The notes beneath the pieces are model-generated. The model did not search any database, was not told the DNA's origin, and saw only the letters and a list, made by a program, of their open reading frames with translations. Both the position numbers and the translations under genes were made by a program. A DNA stretch of 19,356 bases from CAIWXH01 sp964555675 (GTDB taxonomy: Bacteria > Chloroflexota > Chloroflexia > Chloroflexales > Chloroflexaceae), in NCBI GenBank assembly GCA_964555675.1, contig CAZKTU010000116.1:1-19356 (forward strand), written 5' to 3'. The stretch's first letter is position 1; each line of letters opens with the position of its first letter. This document shows positions 7,389 through 13,923 of the stretch, in pieces.

Positions 7389-8852
7389 CTAATTGCCCAG
7401 CAGCTGGCCGACCACGACCTGGATAGCCCCGGGCGAGGCGCTGATCGCGTAGGGGTCGCCGGCCATGCCCACGCTGGTCAGGCTCTCGTCGAGGGTGTAG
7501 CGCTCGACCTGATCGGGCGCGAAGTTGCGGAAGGCCCAGGCCAGGCCGATCATCTCGTCGAGCGAGAGGTCGGTCTGGATGTCGTCGCGCAGGGCGCTGC
7601 TCAGGTCGGCCAGCATCTGTACCTGGCCGAGCACATTCTGCTCGCGCACGCGCTGCATGATCGCCTGGATGACCTGCTGCTGCCGGCGCGCCCGGTGGTA
7701 GTCGCTGTCGGCGTGGCGCAGGCGCGCGTACATCAGGGCGGTCTGCCCGTCGAGGTGCTGGGGCCCGGGCAGGAAGTGGGCGACGGTGTAGCCGTAGTCC
7801 ATGGTCGGGTACTGCGGGTCGTAGAGCTCGCTCTCGACGATCAGGTCGATGCCGCCGATCGCGTCGACGGCGGTGGTGAAGGCCATGAAGTCGGCCCGCA
7901 CCACGTGGTGGATGGGCAGGCCGAGCAGGTCGCTGACCGTGGCCCGCGCCAGCTCGCTGCCGCCCCCGAGCTCGGGGTACATCTCGCCGTAGACCGTCGC
8001 GGCGTTGATGCGCGCGGAGCCGAAGCCCGGCAGGTTGACGATCAGGTCGCGCGGGAAGGAGAGCAGGGCCACGCGCTGGCGGGCTGGCTCGAGCCGCATG
8101 ACCATGATCGCGTCCGAGCGGGTCTGCCAGCTCTCGCCCGGGCGGCGGTCGCTGCCCAGCAGCAGAATGTTGATCGCCTCGCCGCTGACCGGCAGGACCC
8201 CGAAGGTGGGCATCAGGGTGGGCATGGCCGCGGCCCCGATCGGCGGCAGCTGGATGGGGGTCGGAACGCCGCCGGCCGCGGTCGGCGTCGCCGCGGGCAC
8301 GGCCGTCTCGGCGGCCACGCCCGCGTCGGGGGTGGCCTGCGGGGCCGGGGGCGCGGCCGCGTCGAAGACCCCCGCGGCCGGTAGGGGCGTGGTCGAGGGC
8401 AGGGCCGCCGTCGGCACGGCCAGGGTCGGCGTGCCCGGCGCGCGGGTTGGCGCGGAGGTGACTTGCATGGCCGCGATGTTGCCGCCGATGGTGTACGCGG
8501 CCCTGGCGATCCGCCCGAGCAGCAGCCCCATGCTGACGGCGACCAGGGCCATCACTCCGATCAGCGTGTAGCGCACCCAGGGCTTCGCCTGCCGAGGCCG
8601 CACCTTCGGCGGGGCCGGGCGCAGGGTCGCGGGGCCGGCGTGGATGGGGGCCGGCGCCGCTGGAGGGGCCGGGGTCGCAGCCGAGTCCTCGGCCAACAGC
8701 GCGAGCAGCAGCGCCTGCTCGCCCGCCCTGGCCCTGTAGGCGCGACACGCGGCGCAGCCAGCCAGGTGTGCGCTCAGGGCGGTGCGCCGGGGGTCTGTCG
8801 AGCCGGGCTGGACACCATTGTCGATTAGCTGGCGCGCCTCAGCACATTCCAT
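7389..8852 (-). CDS. LCP (LytR-CpsA-Psr) protein with N-terminal anti-sigma-type zinc finger
   Basis: This is a 487-residue single-pass membrane protein. Residues 1-55 form a zf-HC2/ZAS-like module with Cys3, His29, Cys33 and Cys36 (HLAGCAAC), as in anti-sigma factors. A Pro/Ala linker and one membrane helix (~92-113) follow, then a ~100-residue Pro/Thr/Ala linker outside the cell. The LCP domain starts near residue 225: INILLLGSDRRP, RSDAIMVMRL, LLSFPRDLIVNLPG, RINAATVYGE, AIGGIDL and YARLRHADSDYHRARRQQQ are the family blocks, including the Arg and Asp residues that bind pyrophosphate and lipid. LCP enzymes transfer polyprenyl-linked glycans onto the cell wall or other surface acceptors. The zinc finger should lie in the cytoplasm. 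No sigma factor gene is adjacent. The start at 8852 keeps Cys3 but has only a weak ribosome-binding site. Confidence 0.92.
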   Translation of the reverse strand: MECAEARQLIDNGVQPGSTDPRRTALSAHLAGCAACRAYRARAGEQALLLALLAEDSAATPAPPAAPAPIHAGPATLRPAPPKVRPRQAKPWVRYTLIGVMALVAVSMGLLLGRIARAAYTIGGNIAAMQVTSAPTRAPGTPTLAVPTAALPSTTPLPAAGVFDAAAPPAPQATPDAGVAAETAVPAATPTAAGGVPTPIQLPPIGAAAMPTLMPTFGVLPVSGEAINILLLGSDRRPGESWQTRSDAIMVMRLEPARQRVALLSFPRDLIVNLPGFGSARINAATVYGEMYPELGGGSELARATVSDLLGLPIHHVVRADFMAFTTAVDAIGGIDLIVESELYDPQYPTMDYGYTVAHFLPGPQHLDGQTALMYARLRHADSDYHRARRQQQVIQAIMQRVREQNVLGQVQMLADLSSALRDDIQTDLSLDEMIGLAWAFRNFAPDQVERYTLDESLTSVGMAGDPYAISASPGAIQVVVGQLLGN

Positions 8853-8937
8853 AGTCGTCGCATCGCCTCTATGGGCCGTCGAGATCGCCCGCCCACGATT
8901 AGGGTTGTCGGAAAAACGTAAAGACTATTTGGCTCAT

Positions 8938-8946
8938 AGTATACCA
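8938..8946 (-). promoter_or_regulatory. Extended -10 promoter for the LCP gene
   Basis: On the minus strand TGGTATACT matches an extended -10 (TGn plus TATACT, hexamer at 8943-8938). No good -35 is seen 16-18 bp upstream. The predicted start is near 8931, about 79 nt before the ATG at 8852. It lies in the only AT-rich stretch of this gap. Confidence 0.45.
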
Positions 8947-8961
8947 TTCCCGTGAAAGATC

Positions 8962-8970
8962 TGGTATTAT
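8962..8970 (+). promoter_or_regulatory. Extended -10 promoter for the peptidase/Gmad2 operon
   Basis: TGGTATTAT matches an extended -10 (TGn plus TATTAT, hexamer 8965-8970) without a clear -35. The predicted start is near 8977, about 72 nt before the ATG at 9049. With the opposite-strand element it forms an inverted repeat ATACCA (8941-8946) / TGGTAT (8962-8967). Confidence 0.45.
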
Positions 8971-9048
8971 ATTCGCGTTTCCACTTTACAGTCTTTTTTC
9001 AGACTCACCCTCGGCCAGGGGGCCGCCGGCCACCAAGGAACACTCCCT

Positions 9049-11385
9049 ATGCGCATCCTCCAGTGGGTGCTTGCTCTGTTGCTCTTGGCCCTGATTGTCG
9101 GCGCCGCGCCCACGCAGGCCCGGCTCTCCACCAATAGTATCATCGTCGTCGACCGCAGCGCCGAGGCGCCGGAAGACCTGTTAAGCGAAGCAGAGCGCGA
9201 GCGCATCGGGCAACTCCAGGATAACGCGGTCTTCACCCTGCCGCTCAGCCCCGTGAGTCCGGACGACACCAGCGTCTTCGTGAGCTCGGGCGAGCAGATC
9301 GGCTTCCTCAATATCGAGGACGGCAGCACCCGGGCCATTGTTCCCGAGAGCTTCGAGCCCTATGTGCCGCTGCCCCTGGTCGGCTTCACGCGCTTCAGCT
9401 GGCTCGACGCCACCGGCCTGGGCGCCCTGGCGCTCGATTTGCAGGCGCCCGAGGAAGAGGCCTTCGTCAGGCTGCGCATCGACCGCGAGAGCCTGGCGAT
9501 CAGCGCCGAGCCCCTGCGCCTGCCCCCGCGTAGCGGCATCCTCTCGGTCTCGCCCGACCTGCGCCGGCTGCTGCTCGTGCAGCTACCCCCCGAAGAGGGC
9601 GCCGAGGGCCTGGCCCCGCTGCGGGTACGCATCGGCCGACCCGTCCCCGGCCTCGACCGGCCCAGGGCTCTGGCCATGCCGGCGGCCCTGCGCCGCCAGG
9701 TCGAGGCGGCCCGCCGTCTGCGGCCCGCGGCCCTCGCTCGGCTCTGGGCTGCCCAGGAGGGCGCCGAGGAGACTGTGCTCGCCACCCCGCGCACGGTCGA
9801 CCTGCTGCTGCTGAGCGACGAGGGCCTGCGATATGTGACCACGGTGCCCGAGGCCTCGGTCCCCTTCAGCGAGGTCTGGAGCCGCGACTCGGCCCGGCTG
9901 GCCTTTTCGCTCTATGGCCTGACCGACCTCGACGCCGCCCGGCCCGAGTACGACGGGGCCTTGCTCTCGGAGGAGGTCTACCGCGACGTCACCGGCAACC
10001 TGCCCCCCGCCGAGAACCCGATCCTGCAGAACAATAATACCTATGTGATCGACGCGATCGGCGGGGGTGTGCAGATCCTGCGGCCCGGCGGCGAGGCGGC
10101 CCCGCCGCTCCTGGCGGCCCACGCCTGGGCGCCCGACAACCGCACGCTGCTCGTGCAGGCCTGGCACCCGGCCCGCATCAAGGGCCGCGCGCACCCGATC
10201 TACACGCCCCAGTTCAGCGAGCGCACCTCGTTCCGCTTCTACGACGTCGACGCGCCCACGGGCCCCCGCGAGGTCGGGCGCTACGCGAGCGACCTGTTCA
10301 GCTCGGGGGCCTGGTCGCGGGTCACGGCCGACTTCGTCACCCCCGACGAGCTGATCTTCCGGGCCGCCAAAGGCGCCGACCGCCACCCCTACTACTACAA
10401 CCGGGTCAGCGGCGAGCTGCGCAACCTGGCCGACCGGGCCGGGGCCTATTACAACGTCTACAGCACCAACCAGAGCCGGCAGCTGGTCTTCACCTTCACC
10501 TCGTTCACCGCGCCGCCCGACGTCTACCGCATGGGCTGGGACGGCACGGGCCTGACCCGGCTGACCTGGTTCGGCGAAGAGCTGCGCGAGCTAGCGAACC
10601 TGCGCCAGGACCCCGTGAGCTTCACCATGCCCGACGGGCAGGTCAGGGTTGGGGCGCTCATCCAGCCCGCCGGCGCGCCCTTCCCGCCCCGCGACGTGCC
10701 GATTGTGGTCTGGCAAGAGGGCGGGCCGGGGCCGGCGATGTTCAACAGCTGGGAGGCGATCGTCGAGCGGCCGTTCGGCCTGCTGCCCGGCATGGGCATG
10801 GCCCTGTTGGTGACGCCTCTGGCCGGGCGGCCGGGCTACACCCCGGCCAGCTTCAACCAGATGGCCGACGGCGCGAACTTCGGCCAGGTCGACATCGACG
10901 AGCAGGCGGCGATCGTGCGCGAGATGATCCGGCGCGGCTGGACGAGCCGGGGCAAGGTGGGCATCACCGGCTGCTCGTACGGCGGCTACTTCGCCGCCCA
11001 GAGCATCGTGCGCCACCCCGACCTCTATGCCGCGGCCAATGTGCAGTGCGGCTGGATCGACATGACCACCGAGTGGACCCGCGGCTTCGACGCCCTGGCG
11101 CCCTACCTGGCCGGGCTGCCGCCCTACAGCCTCCCCGAGGAGTACCGGCGCGACTCGCCGGCCTATAACGTGGATCGGATCAAGGCGGCGGTGCTGACCT
11201 TCCACGGCAGCGAGGACTTCCTGCCGATCGTGCAGAACGAGAACCTGCATTTGCGCTTGCTCAACAGGGGCCTGCCGGCGCGCATGGTCAAGTTCATCGG
11301 CGAAGGCCACGGCCTGGCGAACGAGGAGAACCAGCACTATGCCGCCCAGGAGCAGATCCTCTGGTTCCGGACACATCTGAAGTAG
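9049..11385 (+). CDS. Secreted S9 family (prolyl oligopeptidase-type) serine peptidase
   Basis: This is a 778-residue exported peptidase. A signal peptide or anchor (residues 1-25, hydrophobic LALLLLALIVGAAP, likely cut after TQA) precedes a beta-rich, propeller-like region (~60-500) with repeated WD40/TolB-style strands. The alpha/beta-hydrolase domain occupies the last ~250 residues. The nucleophile is Ser643 in GCSYGG (GxSxGG), Asp723 lies in HGSEDFLP and His754 in GEGHGL, so the triad is complete and in family order. Such enzymes cleave short peptides, often after Pro or acyl-blocked residues; specificity is not predictable. AAGGA lies ten bases before the ATG. The 14-bp gap to the Gmad2 lipoprotein gene suggests one transcript and a shared surface location. 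The N-terminal half is poorly conserved-looking compared with the catalytic half. Confidence 0.93.
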   Translation: MRILQWVLALLLLALIVGAAPTQARLSTNSIIVVDRSAEAPEDLLSEAERERIGQLQDNAVFTLPLSPVSPDDTSVFVSSGEQIGFLNIEDGSTRAIVPESFEPYVPLPLVGFTRFSWLDATGLGALALDLQAPEEEAFVRLRIDRESLAISAEPLRLPPRSGILSVSPDLRRLLLVQLPPEEGAEGLAPLRVRIGRPVPGLDRPRALAMPAALRRQVEAARRLRPAALARLWAAQEGAEETVLATPRTVDLLLLSDEGLRYVTTVPEASVPFSEVWSRDSARLAFSLYGLTDLDAARPEYDGALLSEEVYRDVTGNLPPAENPILQNNNTYVIDAIGGGVQILRPGGEAAPPLLAAHAWAPDNRTLLVQAWHPARIKGRAHPIYTPQFSERTSFRFYDVDAPTGPREVGRYASDLFSSGAWSRVTADFVTPDELIFRAAKGADRHPYYYNRVSGELRNLADRAGAYYNVYSTNQSRQLVFTFTSFTAPPDVYRMGWDGTGLTRLTWFGEELRELANLRQDPVSFTMPDGQVRVGALIQPAGAPFPPRDVPIVVWQEGGPGPAMFNSWEAIVERPFGLLPGMGMALLVTPLAGRPGYTPASFNQMADGANFGQVDIDEQAAIVREMIRRGWTSRGKVGITGCSYGGYFAAQSIVRHPDLYAAANVQCGWIDMTTEWTRGFDALAPYLAGLPPYSLPEEYRRDSPAYNVDRIKAAVLTFHGSEDFLPIVQNENLHLRLLNRGLPARMVKFIGEGHGLANEENQHYAAQEQILWFRTHLK

Positions 11386-11399
11386 CCAGTAGAGGTTGT

Positions 11400-13607
11400 A
11401 TGAAAGACTCCCCATCGGCGCGCATCCCCTGGGCCGGGCTGCTCGTGGTCCTCGGCCTGGCCCTGGCCCTGAGCGGCTGCGACCTCTTCGGGCAGCCGCC
11501 GGCCCCGACCACCCCGCCCCCGACCTCGGGCCTGAGCAACCGCACGATCACCATTCTGGCGCCCCAGGGCAACGCCGTGGTGAGCAGCCCGATCGCGGTG
11601 AACGGCGCCGTGAGTGTCACCCCCAACTCGGGTAACCTGAACTTCAGACTCTTCGGGCCCGACTCGACCCTGCTGGCCCAGGGCAGCTTCCCCGTTCAGG
11701 GCGCCGCGGGCGCGCCCGGCGTCTTCGCCGGGGCGATCGCCTATACCCTGGCCCAGCAGGGCCCCGGGCGGGTCGAGGTGCTCGAGATCAACCCGGCCGA
11801 CGGGGCCATCCTGGCGATCTCGTCGCTGCAGGTGATCCTCGGCCCCGGCCAGGCCCTGCCCAACCAGACCCCGCAGGTGCTGCCGACCGCCAACGTGCCC
11901 TCGCCGACCCCGCTGCCGCCGCCCTCGCCCTCGCCCCAGCAGCAGATCCTGATCGACTCGCCGCCGGCGGGCACCACCGTGGGCAGCCCGGTGACGATTA
12001 CCGGCCGCACGACCAAACCCCCGACCGGTGGCGCCCTGACCTACGTGATGCGCGATGGGGCCAACGCCGTCCTCGGCACGGGCGTCTTCCCGGTCACGAC
12101 CACCTCGGTCAACACGGGCATCTTCAACGCCTCGCTGACCTTCAACCTGCCCCCGAACGGCGGGCCGATCTCGCTCGAGGTGCTCGAGCCCGGCACGGGC
12201 GGGGCCGCTCCCGTAGCGAGCGCGCGCCTGGCCCTGGTGGTGGCGCCCCCGCAGGCCATCCTGATCGACTCGCCGCCGCCCGGCACCACCGTCGGCAGCC
12301 CCGTGACCCTGACCGGGCGCACCGCCCGCTTCCCCTTCCAGGGCAACCTGGGCTACAGGGTCCTCGACGCGAGCGGGCGGCAGCTCGGCATCGGCACCTT
12401 CCCCGTCTCGGGCGCCCCCGGCGGGCCCGCGAGCTTCACGGCGGGGCTGAACTTCAGCCTGCCGCCGGGGGGCGGGCGGGTCACCGTCGAGATCGCCGAC
12501 CAGAACGCGGCCAACGGCCAGATCGCGGCCTTCGCCCGCCTCGAGCTGAACGTGGCCCCGCAGCAGCAGGCGATCATCATCGAGTCGCCCGCGGCCAACC
12601 AGCAGGTCGGCAGCCCGATGACGGTCACCGGCCGGACGGTGCGCCTGCCCGCCGGCAACCAGCTGACCTACAGGGTGCGCGACCGCAACGGCCAGCAGAT
12701 CGGCACGGGCCAGTTCGGGGTCAGCGGCTCGCAGGACGGCGGGGCGCGCTTCAGCGCCCAGGTCTTCTTCAACCTGCCCCAGGGGGGCGGGCCGATCGGC
12801 CTCGAGCTGCTCGAGATCGACCCGGCCACCGGGCAGGTCCGCGCGAGCACCACCCTCACTCTGAGTGTGGCCGGCCCGCCGCCGACGATCACCAGCACCC
12901 CCGTGCCGACCCGCCAGGCCATCACCGTCGACACGCCGCCCGCGGGCACGGTGGTGGGCAGCCCGGTGGTGATCACCGGGCGCGTCGCCCTCTTCCCGCA
13001 GTTCCGCGAGCTGTACTACGTGGTGCGCACGCTCGGGCGCGAGACCCTGGGCCAGGGCAGCTTCCCGGTGGCCGGGCAGCCGGGGCAGACCAACATCCAG
13101 TATGTCGCCTCGCTGACCTTCGCCGAGCCCCAGCAGGGCGGGGGCATCCTGGTCGAGGTCTACGACCGCGACGGGGTGGGCCAGGTGATCGCCAACGCGA
13201 TCGTGCAGCTGCAGGTGAACCCGCGCGTCCCGGCCACGCCGACCACCAACCCGGCCGGCGGCGGCCAGCAGATCACGGTCACCTCGCCGGTGTCGGGCAC
13301 CCTCGTGGGCAGCCCGGCCATCTTCGACGGCACCACGGCCGTGGCGCCCTTCCAGAACCAGCTCGACTACACGGTCGTCGACGCCGCCGGGGCCGAGATC
13401 GGCAGGGGCCAGTTCGACGTGCGCAACGTGCCCGGGATCGGCTTCGTCTTCAGCACGCCGATTCTCTTCACGCCCCCGCCCGCCGGCGGCACGATCACGG
13501 TCACCGTCTTCGACCGCAACGAGGCCCTGGGGGTGACCCTGGCCCAGCAGGTGATCCAGCTGACCGTGGCGCCCCAGGCCTACCCGCAGCCGCGCACGGG
13601 CCCCTGA
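11400..13607 (+). CDS. Lipoprotein with six tandem Gmad2-like Ig domains
   Basis: This is a 735-residue surface lipoprotein. The signal peptide (residues 12-26) ends in the lipobox LSGC, with Cys27 lipidated, followed by a Pro/Thr tether. Six repeats of about 90-105 residues begin near residues 50, 183, 287, 392, 508 and 625. Each opens with a variant of I-x-I-x-SP-x-x-G-x-x-VGSP-x-x-x-x-G and continues with a strand pair like Y-x-V-x-D-x-x-G and a closing EV-x-D block. This fits the Gmad2 domain (immunoglobulin-like, named from spore germination proteins, widespread in non-spore formers). Pro/Ser/Thr linkers separate repeats 1-2 (PSPTPLPPPSPSP), 4-5 and 5-6. No catalytic motif is visible, so an adhesive or structural scaffold role is likely. 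It follows the S9 peptidase by 14 bp. The ATG at 11400 has only a weak AGAGG upstream. Confidence 0.88.
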   Translation: MKDSPSARIPWAGLLVVLGLALALSGCDLFGQPPAPTTPPPTSGLSNRTITILAPQGNAVVSSPIAVNGAVSVTPNSGNLNFRLFGPDSTLLAQGSFPVQGAAGAPGVFAGAIAYTLAQQGPGRVEVLEINPADGAILAISSLQVILGPGQALPNQTPQVLPTANVPSPTPLPPPSPSPQQQILIDSPPAGTTVGSPVTITGRTTKPPTGGALTYVMRDGANAVLGTGVFPVTTTSVNTGIFNASLTFNLPPNGGPISLEVLEPGTGGAAPVASARLALVVAPPQAILIDSPPPGTTVGSPVTLTGRTARFPFQGNLGYRVLDASGRQLGIGTFPVSGAPGGPASFTAGLNFSLPPGGGRVTVEIADQNAANGQIAAFARLELNVAPQQQAIIIESPAANQQVGSPMTVTGRTVRLPAGNQLTYRVRDRNGQQIGTGQFGVSGSQDGGARFSAQVFFNLPQGGGPIGLELLEIDPATGQVRASTTLTLSVAGPPPTITSTPVPTRQAITVDTPPAGTVVGSPVVITGRVALFPQFRELYYVVRTLGRETLGQGSFPVAGQPGQTNIQYVASLTFAEPQQGGGILVEVYDRDGVGQVIANAIVQLQVNPRVPATPTTNPAGGGQQITVTSPVSGTLVGSPAIFDGTTAVAPFQNQLDYTVVDAAGAEIGRGQFDVRNVPGIGFVFSTPILFTPPPAGGTITVTVFDRNEALGVTLAQQVIQLTVAPQAYPQPRTGP
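11547..13604 (+). repeat. Six in-frame repeats coding Gmad2-like domains
   Basis: Repeat units start at about 11547, 11946, 12258, 12573, 12921 and 13272, a period of 312-400 bp including linkers. Units 2 and 3 share their first 21 bases and differ at only a few positions over the next 30, while units 1 and 6 are more divergent. This points to internal duplication within the gene. Confidence 0.8.
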
Positions 13608-13616
13608 TGTCGACCG

Positions 13617-13649
13617 GGAGGTGTGGGGGGTCTGGCCCTCCACACCTCC
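13617..13649. terminator. Strong hairpin between convergent genes
   Basis: GGAGGTGTGG (13617-13626) pairs perfectly with CCACACCTCC (13640-13649). The stem extends by GGGG/CCCT with one G-T pair, giving 14 bp around the 5-nt loop TCTGG. It begins 10 bases after the lipoprotein stop and 8 bases before the stop of the opposing small ORF. No T-run follows on either strand, so it may act as a bidirectional terminator or as an RNA-stabilising 3' end. Confidence 0.7.
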
Positions 13650-13656
13650 GCTTGCC

Positions 13657-13884
13657 TCAGTCGGCCACGTCCCTGATGATCGCCTCGACGATCTTGCGCT
13701 CGCGGCGGTAGACGACGAAGAAGATCAGCGCGATCAGGGGCAGTAGCACCGACCAGCTCTCCTTCTCGTCCTGGAGCTGGCGCCAGACGGCGCGCGTCTG
13801 GACCAGGAAGGGGTAGCGCGAGATCTGGGTCTCGAAGATATTGTTGACCTGGCGCTGCCAGGCCGATTCCGACTGCTCTGCCAT
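13657..13884 (-). CDS. Small single-pass membrane protein, function unknown
   Basis: This is a 75-residue protein I do not recognise. A polar N-terminal part (residues 1-43, amphipathic-looking, rich in Gln, Glu and Arg) precedes one hydrophobic segment at ~45-59 (VLLPLIALIFFVVY). A short basic/acidic tail YRRERKIVEAIIRDVAD follows. The positive residues right after the helix suggest that the C-terminus is cytoplasmic. It is a convincing gene: GAGAGGAG sits seven bases before the ATG and it lies 39 bp downstream of the NFACT gene on the same strand. It ends just before the strong hairpin. Co-transcription with the NFACT gene is likely, but a functional link is only inferred from position. Confidence 0.75.
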   Translation of the reverse strand: MAEQSESAWQRQVNNIFETQISRYPFLVQTRAVWRQLQDEKESWSVLLPLIALIFFVVYRRERKIVEAIIRDVAD

Positions 13885-13923
13885 GGGATCTCCTCTCGTT
13901 GCGGGCCGCCGTACGGCCCGGGC

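Noticed and set aside
7180..8748. A 522-residue frame overlapping the LCP gene on the same strand
   Set aside because: Arg/Pro/Gly-rich translation without motifs; the overlapping frame encodes a clear LCP protein.
8990..9005. T-rich hairpin as a transcription terminator
   Set aside because: It lies in the leader between the predicted promoter and the peptidase start, its stem is only 5 bp, and the T-run is in the loop instead of after the stem.
11337..13643. A 768-residue open frame antisense to the Gmad2 lipoprotein gene
   Set aside because: Its translation is rich in Arg, Gly, Asp and His with no domain-like blocks, as expected opposite a GC-rich gene; the sense frame has a lipobox and six coherent repeats.
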